Positions 50,939 through 60,815 of a stretch of DNA of 64,000 nt are shown here, piece by piece. Source of the stretch: Lyophyllum atratum (taxonomy: Eukaryota; Basidiomycota; Agaricomycetes; Agaricales; Lyophyllaceae). Location of the stretch: contig JACGCN010000015.1 of the NCBI GenBank assembly GCA_014905825.1, positions 496,001 through 560,000 of the forward strand, in the 5' to 3' direction. Made by a program: the position numbers and the translations under genes. The notes under the pieces are model-generated. The model saw only the letters and a program-made list of their open reading frames with translations, was not told where the DNA came from and did no database searches. Position 1 is the stretch's first letter, and the number at the start of each line of letters is the position of its first letter.

Positions 50939-52390
50939 ATGCTCGCATCTCAAGGGGCGCGGACAACAGTCCGCCATGCCTCGAATTATCTGCATCAGAA
51001 GGCGGCTGCAGGTACCTCTCGAGGTATCCACATCCCGTCCTTTGTCAGGGTGCATCCTCGCATCCCGAATCTAGGTTCAACACAGAAACTATTCAGCCAA
51101 TCTCGACACATAGTCACCCAGTTCTTTAACCTTCTCACTACACCAGGCCTCCGCGTTCCAACTCCATTCAATGCTGGACGCTCTCTCCATGGCACTGCCC
51201 GAGGGTATTCTACTATCCAACAAGGCTTTACATTCCATGCCAAGGCCTCTTTGTCTCGCTCCTCCCATGTCCTTCCTCGCGCTCCATCAGCAGTCCCCCG
51301 AGGGATTGCCCAGGTCGGTCTCGGGACAGCAAGGAACTTCTCTTCTAGCCGACCCATCTTCCAAAACCTTGTGGAGAATGTCCCCATAGCAGGGAGAGCC
51401 CTGTACAAAGCTGATTTGGACCTTCGGATGCGCGAGGAGAAGGAGATGATGGGGAAGTCCTTGAAGAGCGGCTTCGTCAAGAAGGATGGAGGTAAGGAGA
51501 TGCTCAAGCCAAGAGCTCGCGACTTCTCCATCAAGGAGAATCAACGTACCACTAAGGGATCCAGAAAGGAGGCTCAGCTCGAGCAATATTTTGCAGCCCC
51601 TACCGTACCTGATGTCACCACCTGCCTCCTCATCCCCATTGCCCCAACCCCTACTGCCCGCGTCCCTCTGTCTGAGAACCCAGGGTCGTTGTTACCACTT
51701 CCTGCCTTGGCGTCGATCCATACGGCGCATGAGACCCACTCTCTACGAGTTTCGTCTCTGTTTTCCAGATTGGACGCAGCCAATGTCTGGGAACGTCGTG
51801 TCCAGTGCTCCGCGTTCTCGCATGGTGGTGGCGCGGAGGGAGTATGTACGATGCTCAAAGTCGAATTCATAGGGTGGACGAAGGCCGAGGTCAGGGGCGT
51901 CTTAGGAGAAAGTGGGACAGGGTGGTGCGTTCTTGAGGAAACGAAGACCTCTTCGAATGGTCTCGGCGCGTTCAGCGATGATGATGACGACAATCTCTCC
52001 GAAACTTCGTCCATTCTCTCAGGCATTTTTGAAGACAGCCGGGGTAGCAGTAACGTGGACCTAACTGCCCCCGTTGGAGCTGTCGATCCTTCCCAATCGC
52101 TCTTCCTTCCTACTCTCGATTTCTCATCATCTTTCCTGGATGCCTCATCGCCTGCACCCACATTACCGCGATCGCAAGCTGCCTCCCCGGGCCTATGCTC
52201 CTCGGTTGTTCCGGATTCAGATTTCGACCCCTGGTTAGACTCGGAATCATCCTCAGACGGTGGATTCTCGAGCACAGACAGTTGGGTCGACTCCATGTCC
52301 GCCAATGGGTGGAATGGTTTTAGTTCACACTTTGCTGGGAGGGTAGATGCTAGCGCTCGACCTGGTGAACCGTCTCGACATCTTTTTTGA
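50939..52390 (+). CDS. Intronless hypothetical protein, possible mitochondrial leader
   Basis: A 483-codon single-exon frame, rare in this intron-rich window. The function is not recognised. The N-terminal 130 residues are rich in Arg, Ser, Thr and His and nearly free of acidic residues (MLASQGARTTVRHASNYLHQ), with ARNFSSSRPIF resembling a presequence end. A charged helix follows (ADLDLRMREEKEMMGKS). The centre (residues about 225-335) looks folded: TCLLIPIAPTPTARVPL, LPALASIHTAHETHSLRVSS, WERRVQCSAF and LKVEFIGWTKAEVRGVLG. The C-terminal third is Ser/Asp-rich and probably disordered. Base composition and the long clean frame support a real gene. Confidence 0.7.
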   Translation: MLASQGARTTVRHASNYLHQKAAAGTSRGIHIPSFVRVHPRIPNLGSTQKLFSQSRHIVTQFFNLLTTPGLRVPTPFNAGRSLHGTARGYSTIQQGFTFHAKASLSRSSHVLPRAPSAVPRGIAQVGLGTARNFSSSRPIFQNLVENVPIAGRALYKADLDLRMREEKEMMGKSLKSGFVKKDGGKEMLKPRARDFSIKENQRTTKGSRKEAQLEQYFAAPTVPDVTTCLLIPIAPTPTARVPLSENPGSLLPLPALASIHTAHETHSLRVSSLFSRLDAANVWERRVQCSAFSHGGGAEGVCTMLKVEFIGWTKAEVRGVLGESGTGWCVLEETKTSSNGLGAFSDDDDDNLSETSSILSGIFEDSRGSSNVDLTAPVGAVDPSQSLFLPTLDFSSSFLDASSPAPTLPRSQAASPGLCSSVVPDSDFDPWLDSESSSDGGFSSTDSWVDSMSANGWNGFSSHFAGRVDASARPGEPSRHLF

Positions 52391-52750
52391 CCACTGCTAC
52401 TTGATAAATCACACGATACACGTTGTCAGTCACTCCTTTTCTGTACTATTTACTCCAAATATACTGTGTCCCTATTGATTATACGTATATGTCCTCGCGT
52501 TGGCTTGATGCTTTAAGGACGTCTTCAGTTTGTGCTCCCAGACTTCGCAAGATTCAGTGGGCATGCCTCACTTCCGCCCGCAAATTGGATGGATCCACGC
52601 CGATCAGAGTTTGAAATACCGTTGCAGTGACGATTTAAGGCTTCTCAGATAGAAGAAAAAATAAGATTTTGGATATATCACAAAGCGTTTCTGGCAACCA
52701 TTAATTGTGTCCGACCGCCCAATTCAAGTTGTACATTGAGAAATGTCAAA
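52391..52750. other. Convergent 3' intergenic stretch
   Basis: 360 bp between two convergent genes. AT-rich, no coding signal. Confidence 0.5.
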
Positions 52751-53411
52751 TTATTTGCTTCCAAAGATGGTCGCGAAAGTCGTTCCCTGGTGTCTGGTAA
52801 TGCAATAGACTGACATCAGCAAAGTAAGAGAGGTGTAGGTGCGGGCCATTTACCCGATGAATCCTCGGCCGGGGTCAACGAAGGTGCTGGAATCAAAGAA
52901 GTTTGAATTGATACTTGTAGAAAGAACCTGCACTCACACATATCCACGATCCCCCGGAACATTGAGCTCCCTCTTGAAGAAGTCAAAGAACGCTTTACTG
53001 TACTTCTCGTTCAACTCCTCGTTGAGGTTGTCCAAGCTGACCTGCAGGAACTTCAATCGATGTCGGAGGCGACGAAAGGGAACTCGGTGCATACGACACT
53101 CAGCTGGAACGCGGGATCGAAAGTGCCTCCGAAGGTGAGGGTTTCATTGTAGGTAACCTTCACGGTGATGTAGAGTTCGGGTTTGCCCAGGGTCTCGGCG
53201 CTGAACTGAGGGTAGACAGCGAGGTAAGAGTCAGTTAATCTTCAGGCGCCCAGGGTTCGCGATGATATCATCGATCATCGATACCTTGGAAAAGTCGAGC
53301 GCGAACGCCTTGGGATCAGCGAGCTGCAAGAGTGAAGCGATTAGGGGCGGAGAGATCGGGATTCATGAGCAGAAGTACCTTGACGTTGGTCGTGAAGTCG
53401 AGGGTGGGCAT
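52751..53411 (-). CDS. MIF-like tautomerase superfamily protein
   Basis: Homologue of macrophage migration inhibitory factor, a trimeric tautomerase fold. The start at 53411 gives MPTLDFTTNVK, so the catalytic N-terminal proline is present after Met removal. Exons: LADPKAFALDFSK, then LGKPELYITVKVTYNETLTF with GGTFDPAFQLSV, then LDNLNEELNEKYSKAFFDFF with KRELNVPGDRGY, then FVDPGRGFIG and HQGTTFATIFGSK, with a stop at 52751. About six small exons hide it from simple frame scans; no frameshift found. The LGKPE and FGG motifs match the family. In fungi the physiological role is not established. Confidence 0.85.
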
Positions 53412-54386
53412 TGCTCAAAGGTTGTGAGAGTGGGGAGGAGTGGGGTTGGTGAGACTTTCAGTGTCACTGAAGGCTGGTATAAATGGTGTTTGATATGTTT
53501 GACTGGAAATTTGGATCTTCCATATAGAATTCAGGGCGAGTTGGATTATGCATAGTACCTCGGTTGGTAATGATCCCAACGTAGCCTGACCAAGCTGATA
53601 TGATGATATGTTGAGTCGTCGTTTCTCAGCCTTTCCCAACCGCCATCACTGTCCAACCCTTCGATGAATAATATTTTCATCATCCATGCTGATACTCCTG
53701 CAGATGCGTTAAGCGAGTCGGTTACTCTGAACGCCGTCCTAGGCCTTCCTAGGCCTCCACGCGGTCAAAAAGGAGTGAAACCGTGATTTATCGGTGTGAA
53801 ACCCGCTGACCCCGAAGTCAAATCATCGTGTCTTGCGTTGCCAAACACCTGCGCGGAGACGATAGATCGCAAGCTGGTCAAATTACCGCTGCTATATCTT
53901 TTGCCCTCACTTTCACGGAATAGAAGCGCCTATCCTCTGTCTAGTCGACGCAGCTTCAGGACACGGCTTGGACAATTCTAGCTGACCCCCGAGTCGAAGC
54001 CAACACGATTATCCGCCAGGGGTGCGCAAAAATGGGACCAGAAGTCGACATATAATGCTAGTCTCCCGACATTGTGTCGCCTTAGGTCACCGCTTCTGTT
54101 CAGCTATAGATTGTCCTATTCAACACGGCTATTTCTCCTGTGAGTATCGTACAAATATCTTACATACATTCCTTCTCGAATCCTTCTGCTTCGCATAGCC
54201 TCGTTCCAATCCTCTGCTTCCTTCAAATAAATTTCGACTAAGCTTATTCACATCTCATACATAAATTAGAAAAACAACTCACTCGATCACATTGCGACGA
54301 GTCATCTAGAAGTCGCAGTACCTCGAGTGCCCTGCTGGACTTCCTGGCACGACGACAGTTGATGTAGCTACGTTATAGTATGGCAA
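53412..54386. other. Intergenic stretch, no gene seen
   Basis: About 975 bp. It is pyrimidine-rich on the plus strand between about 54100 and 54260 (ctattcaacacggctatttctcctg and similar), which looks like a promoter or transcript leader, but I cannot tie it to a gene. Confidence 0.4.
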
Positions 54387-54621
54387 CTACTCGCCATAAC
54401 CGTAGCTACCGTATGGAGAGGCAGGAACGACAACTTGCACGGGTACTGGTCTGGTGGTGGTGGTGATTTGAGGGGGTCATCATCGGTGCAGCATAATGGC
54501 CGCCATGGTAAGACCCGCCGTATGCGGAACCGGGGTACGCTATACCGGCGTAGTTTGGATATGCACTGGTGGATATCATGACATTTCCAGCAGAAATAGG
54601 GTGATGTGCGCGGGTGAACAT
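54387..54621 (-). CDS. Small Tyr/Gly-rich protein
   Basis: A protein of about 77 residues of unknown function. From the ATG at 54621 the frame reads through ISTSAYPNYAGIAYPGSAYG and GSYHGGHYAAPMM. At a run of five C (54472-54476 on the opposite strand as G) the sense changes frame, and the new frame continues with a Thr run, PVPVQVVVPASPYGSYGYGE and a stop at 54387. Compositional continuity (Tyr, Gly, Ala, Pro) across the shift is the reason to read it as one gene with a homopolymer error. No cysteine and no clear signal peptide. It could be a low-complexity cell-surface or RNA-associated peptide; a chance frame cannot be excluded. Confidence 0.4.
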
Positions 54622-54969
54622 GGATGCGTTGAGTGTAAGAAGTGGTGTTAGGTTTACAAGGATATGGGCGATGCTGATGAGGGTTTTTTTGCGCGTCGAT
54701 GGAGATGTTGGGTCGAGAAACAATAATCCATCGTCGGTCGTGAGATCATTATAATGAAAACGCGCCGACTCGAAACTTCGAGGATTCCATATGGCATACG
54801 TCACAGACACGGGATTGTCACGCGGAACGTGTTTGCGTGACAAAATCAGTGACTTTCGTAACAAGTCGAACTGTCGAAGTTCTCGGCGAGTTATATCTCT
54901 ACGTATATCTTATAATCGATGTCTTCCATCCATACCGAGCGAGCCAAAAGGTGGAGGACGACTCCGTTC

Positions 54970-57890
54970 ATGGCGGAGTGGCTTGCAAATACCGTGGATT
55001 ATTGTAAAAATACCCCTGAGGGACAACTGGGATTCCGCCAATGGTAAGGTCGCAAGTCTTCACGTCCGGAAACTTATTGGATCATGCGATGGGAAGGCTT
55101 CTTCATAGGTATGGACCCGATACCGATACGACGAATTTGGTGCAAGCTACTCTGAAGCCGCCGCGAAAGGACCACTCACCACCCCCCAGCTACGGCGTGA
55201 TATGGAACAATGCTGCGGTAAAAATCTCGTTTTCTTGTTCTCGGTTTATCTAGATCTTGGGCTTTATCAAGGTCGAATTGGGTCAGACTTTCTTGATCAT
55301 CTCCTTCGACCTTCCTGATGCTCTTGTTGTTTGAAGGCGTGAGCGATGAAGCAATCCAATTATATGACAGCTACACTATGGAAGCAGGGTTGTGTTCCCC
55401 ACCGCGTACCAAACCCGCTTTAAAACGGCGCAGGGCAGAAAGTTCTGTGGAATGGCTAGCGGTGAGTTCTGAAGTTGTCATTGGCGAATGTTGCTAGCTT
55501 AACTGTAACATGGTTATCGCAGCGACGAAGCGGTAGGCATTTTCTCCAACATAATATTTTGCTCCTTAGATGTCTGGACTTTCAGAGGCTGCGCGGCAAG
55601 GGTGTAAGGCTCCCAATATTGACTGGGAAGTGGCTCGCGCAGTCGCTCTATCTGAGTTTGTGAGCTAGGCCCCATTCCACCGACAATTGGGACTGAAATC
55701 TGGAAAGGATAGGACCAAAGACACGATCGAACTCTGGCGCACAGTTCCACAGAGTCTTTTTCAGACCATCATGACGCGTAAAGCAAGCACTATACCCTCA
55801 CCGCAGATCCTCAATAACTCAAAAGAGTATATTGAATTCCATACCTTGGATGATGCTTTTCGGTCACGGCTGTATGGCTTGAATGTCAGTTGTTCAACAA
55901 TTTCTGTTGACATATCTCACATCATGTTTAGCTTGCTCACATGATGTGGTCCCATGCAGCATCGTTGTTTGAAGACCTGGCCCAGAGAGGTCTTACTACT
56001 GCGTCTGCCATTGAGCGCGAGTATAAGAAAGATAGCCAGCTCATGTGGCGTCTTATCGCCTGCGTGTGTTATGTGAGGTGCCTTAAGAGACAGTTTGTTG
56101 GTCAGTTGGTTCAGGAGTTCAGCTGGAGTGAATACTTTCGACCTTACTTCAAACGTTGGAGGGTAAGCGGTTATTGACCCCCAGCTTTCCTATTTACTGA
56201 TCACTCGTTTGCAAAGACGACTACAGGTCTTTCCAAGATCGAGCCTGACTTCTCATACATTGGAAAGCATGGCTACAGGAATGGTATTGTGGACGAATTG
56301 ATTGTCCGGTTCTGTTGCGATTTGGAGATGACCGGGAGTGCTGCATTCTTCGATAGGATGACCAAGTTTCTGGTTGGCATTTAACATTTCTTCTCGTGAC
56401 GAAGCCTCAACCACCCCTAGGACAAAGACCCATCAGAGGCCAATAAATTCAGTGCTCAGGCTTTTGCCGAAATGGGTGATGTCGCGATAAGTAAGTACTA
56501 CTTCAAGTACTTGTCCAATTTTTTTTCTTGACCACGTCCACTTATGATCAGTCATTGATTTTCAATCACAAATCGAAGGCTCACCTTTCGGCCAACGTCT
56601 CTTGAAGTACGCCGCGTCAAAAGAAGCCAGTCAGCTGAAAGATCCGCACTTCGTAGGGGAGCTATCCTTCATGGATCTCACCAAAATAATCTGGAGCGAT
56701 GTGGGAAAGTCTCCTGACTATGAGACCAAAGCTTTTGTTATTGCTCGCTGTGTGGTGAGTACATGGCTTAGGAACGTGACGAGCAGACAGAGCATCAGGA
56801 ATTTCTTCCCTTACCTTTTTTCGGTGAAAACATACACTCCATTGGAGAGACTCAATCCACAGGCATTTGACGCCCTGTGGAGCGAGATTGACCGCAACTT
56901 GTGGGATGCTGCGAGGATAGTCGACAGGTCAAGCACACCTGGTGTTGTAGCCCAGCGATTTGGTTTGGTCAATCCTGACGATCCAGATAAACCGAGCTTC
57001 TGTGCATGGATTTTCAAGGCACTGGATCCTACGAGAGGCGCGAGACTCGTGGCATCCACTACCCCTGCTCCCGCGCGCAATGCTGAGCAGAGTGATATAC
57101 CTGTTGCTGGACCACAGGATTCTGCGGTTAAATCGGGGCATGCATACATGGCTGAGCAAGAAGCTGCCAAATTGAAAGACAAGGTCAAGACGCGGGGAGT
57201 TGATGGGCCATCTGAAGTAGCTACAGAGGACATTGACGAAGACCAGCCGGAGGTAGAGCGCGAAGTCGAACTTCCTGAGACCATGCCTTTCGAGTTCAAA
57301 ATCGGGAAGAAGATCATGAAGGTGTGTCACGGACCTTGTCATGCATGCTGCTTAAAATGGATTTCACCTCTGTTTTCACGGGCAGATATTTCACAGGATT
57401 CTGGAGTTGGACCCTAATGAAGCGGATGCCCATAACGGACCGCAGAAGGGCCAAGTCCGATGGGGTGAATTTGAACGAGTGCGTCCATATTACATGGCTA
57501 TCCTATTGATTGATGCCTACCTATGCTTCCCCCCAGGCCATGAAGCGCGTTGGTTTTACCACATGTCAGACGGCAGGCTCCTCTGTTCGCTTTGATCCAC
57601 CCGCAAAGACTGCTCGGCCAATCACATTCCATCGAGTATGTATTGGACCTCATGTTCTCGGTTATTTTTGCTCAGCATCTCTTCCACTAGCCACATCCAG
57701 ATTCAATTATGACGCCCTATCATATCAAATTGTTTGTTTCTCACCTCTTTTCTCCGTAGCAGAACAATTTCTGACCTCCCTGGAGGGTGGGAGCTCGTCT
57801 GAAAAGGTGCTATGGCTGGACCATGGCTACTTTCAAGCAAGGCACCGAATGGGACGTCCTGAATGCATCAGAACGCGTCTAAACATGTAA
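54970..57890 (+). CDS. Large Agaricomycete orphan with HicA-like C-terminal segment
   Basis: Function unknown. Probable start at 54970 (MAEWLANTVDYCKNTPEGQL). Exons encode a mostly helical protein: LGLKSGKDRTKDTIELWRTV, MMWSHAASLFEDLAQRGLTT, RLIACVCYVRCLKRQFVGQL, IEPDFSYIGKHGYRNGIVDE and DLTKIIWSDVGKSPDYETKA. A charged linker (about 57085-57290) follows, then LELDPNEADAHNGPQKGQVR. The last exons (57535-57890) give AMKRVGF, GSSVRFDPP (57576-57602) and ITFHRPHPDS, in the order and spacing of a HicA-type RNA-binding fold. The usual catalytic GSH reads GSS. An in-frame TAG at 55666-55668 and a shift near 55300 interrupt the reading. I recall this architecture as multicopy in mushrooms, but that was not checked. 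Confidence 0.6.
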
Positions 57891-58113
57891 AGAGTATACT
57901 TCTGATATGCTATGTCAGTGGAACTTTGAGGGGTTAGGGATAGGATAACGTAGGATGTTTTGCGAGTTATTTAAATTTGGAAGTTATCAGCGCCAACGTG
58001 ACTTCCCACTCTCGTTGCCACGGATTCGGGATTACCACGGTCCGAAACGCATTCATTGTCATTATCAGTCTTCAGATCTTCAGAGCTCTTAAGGCGACCA
58101 TTCACCTGTTGTA

Positions 58114-59685
58114 ATGCTCCTAACACTCCTGAATTTTACTGACGAAAACATATCATGTCGCTGTGTATCAAAGAGAAGCTCTGTCGCACAACCAGAGATC
58201 TTACTTGCTCCTTCTACCCCGAGAACTATCGATTGCACAAAACCTGGCGAGTTGGAATTATTGCCCAGGAGTGCCACAGGTCGCACGCCTGACGGTGGGT
58301 CGAAGGAATGGCTCGTGAAGCCGGAGGAATCTTCAATACGAATCTCATTGGCGCTGGGCGCTCTCTGGCGCGTCGTTCACGTTCCTGATGGGTGTCCATG
58401 GAGAATATACCTCAGCAAGGTTAGTACTCTTACCCACCTAATGGTAGTGAAAGGGTACGACCACACCTCAGATTACGAAAAGGCATCACAGGCTTTTTGT
58501 GTTTCCCCAGCGAAACTTAGCTTCCTTTCTGTCCGAGATGCCTGATACATTGCCATTATCGTCGCTGTGTCTTCCAGGTATGTCACTGCAAAAGTTGCCT
58601 GCGATACCTTGAAAAGTAAGAATCAATCTTTCAGGAACACACGAAACGTAGGTCCAATATTACACTACGGTACTTCAACTGCCTCATGCTCACCCCCAAA
58701 GCATGGCCTTGCATGGATGGCCCATTTCACAGTGTCAAGAGTTGACTACTCCTCTGGCTGTTCAATTGCAGTCGGGCATTCGAGTCATAGATATCCGACT
58801 GGCTATCGTCAACGATAGACTCATTGCCTACCACGGAATATACCCTCAGCGCACCCCATTCCAAGAGATGCTATCTACTATACACGACTTTTTGACCTCT
58901 TCGTCCACTTGCCGGGAAACGATAGTCATGTCCATCAAACAAGAAGACTTCGCGAAAAACTCCTATCTTGACTTCTCGCGCTTGGTCCACGAAGAGATAT
59001 ATAACGGGCCTGGAGGGCAAGAGATGTGGTATTTGCGAAACCGCGTGCCATCTCTCGGTGAAGTCAGGGGCAAGGTGGTCCTTTTCAGTCGATTTGGCGG
59101 AAACGGAGAGGGATGGGAAGACGGCTGGGAGGGTCTAGGAATGCACCCTCTGCATTGGCCAGATAGCGAGAAGTTCGCATTCTCCTGGCAATGCAAGGAG
59201 ACCCTTGTAAGGATACACGACTGGTAGGTGTAAGTTCCAGTTGAAGCCAACGCTCATCGGTCTAACTTCCAACTAGGTATAAGATACCCTCATTTTTGGC
59301 AATACCGGAGAAGGTCTCTCTTGCCGCCCAAATACTCCTGCCTCCACCCAATAACCCGCCCATGCCCACTCTTTCCATTACATTCCTATCCGCGTCCTCC
59401 TTCCCACTGGCAATGCCCCCTACAGTTGCAAAAGGTTTTGGATGGCCCAAATTGGGATTTGGCATCGAAGGTGTCAATAGTAGATTTGCCCAATGGATCC
59501 TAAACAATCTTGCGGGGGATGGCGAGACAGTAAATCCTGCTCTTGACGAGAAAGTACTTAATGAAGATCTACGCATCCGAGGATGGGCGCTCATGGATTT
59601 CTACAACGAGCCAGAATCAGCTCTGACGCCACTGCTTGTGGAGTGCAACTACAGGGGGCGGCGCAAAGGGGAGGAGGGCTGGTAA
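58114..59685 (+). CDS. PI-PLC X-domain protein
   Basis: Phosphatidylinositol-specific phospholipase C-like protein of the small, bacterial-type class (X domain only). The start at 58114 opens an N-terminal region of about 100 residues without a signal peptide. The X domain starts LPLSSLCLPG and the first catalytic His lies in GTHET, most of which sits on a micro-exon of 13 bases (about 58635-58647). Then come MALHGWPISQCQELTTPLAV, QLQSGIRVIDIRLA, the second His in IAYHGIYPQRTPF, ETIVMSIKQEDF and GKVVLFSRFGG. The end carries WALMDFYNEPESALTPLLVE and a stop at 59683. Five or so exons, frame intact. Activity on PI or GPI anchors is inferred from the fold only. Confidence 0.82.
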
Positions 59686-59938
59686 TGGTAGTCTGTGGTA
59701 TCTAACTTGATGCGTGTTCTTGTTTTGGACTCGTCGGATTGGCCTGCTTTGATGTATACCCTACGCCATCCTATATATCCTATTGGTACTTGCTGTTTCT
59801 CTCCGACGATGATATCTGCATTGTTGCCTGGGTGTAACAGGCTCGATCACAGGCCTCGTTGCCGTACTTCGCTGTAAACTCTTTTCCACGACCATCAGCC
59901 TATCAATTGCTAGGGGCAGGGTCTTGTTGTGCTCTCGT

Positions 59939-60320
59939 CTACTTATGCTCCCCAAGAGCCTCTTGACGTTGATGAATTTCAACTCACAGAAACGTTGACC
60001 AAGCTAAGCTATTCATTCCAAATTGCGGAAGCGTGATTCCTGACTTACGGCTGATCCTCAATAATCAGATCGCGAGCCTTGACCCACAAACTGGTTCCTC
60101 GACCTTCGATGTACGCCTCATTCAACACCAGAACTTCCAAGACGATATAGGACGCACGGCATCAGGATCCGAAGTTCTGGTATAGGATAAATCGCACTCA
60201 TGGCTGCCTACTTTTCAATCGCGTTGTTGCGGGATTTTTGCCTCACGTCGAAGGGTGCCATCGGCACATTGTAGGCCCATTTCATTCCCATCACCTTTCG
60301 TAGGTCATGAGACTGGAGAT
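59939..60320 (-). CDS. Unidentified gene fragment (3' exons)
   Basis: Two minus-strand stretches look like coding exons. The first (about 60315-60205) reads HDLRKVMGMKWAYNVPMAPF and DVRQKSRNNAIEK after an AG acceptor. The second (about 60150-60052) reads YIVLEVLVLNEAYIEGRGTS and LWVKARDLIIEDQ before a gtaagt donor. A last exon could read EALGEHK with a stop at 59939. The junction between the first two is not clean. I do not recognise the family and cannot find the 5' end; sequence from 60330 to 60660 may hold earlier exons. Confidence 0.35.
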
Positions 60321-60815
60321 GTTAGTAACCGAGGGCTACAATGAGTAGGGCATCCTATAGCGTGGATGTTGACCGCTAAGCTGTCAGATAGCGCATAGGC
60401 GCCGAGTAGCTGTAGATGGGCGACATATAGGGATGTCATGCAGCCCCAGTCCCGAACTGTAGCTGAGAACTCGAGATCCGGACCTGATCGAGAAGAAGTC
60501 GTCTGCATCATAGGCGCCACTGCTCACCTCCAACATCGAACGACAGCGCCAAGTTACCAAGAAAAAGCTGTGTTTCGTCACGAAAAGTCTGGTGTGCAAT
60601 CTCCGGACAGCACGTCCAGTCGTCCGAAGGAGGCACCGGTGAAGTGATGGTGCAAGAGCGACGACTGGGGTCCCACTATATGTGCTTCTCCTTACGGGTT
60701 CCCCTGATCTGCTGACAAGCGTATTGGCGTCTACGGTACAGGGAGGTAACGTTGGTGTTATCGAGCTCCATAAAAGTACAAGGTTCATGACGTAAAGTGT
60801 TCCCCACAAGCTCTA
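60321..60815. other. Unresolved stretch downstream of glutathione reductase
   Basis: About 500 bp that may contain upstream exons of the unidentified minus-strand gene. I found no reliable exon here. Confidence 0.3.

Noticed and set aside
51574..52305. 243-codon minus-strand frame
   Set aside because: Antisense to the intronless orphan; composition mirrors the plus-strand gene.
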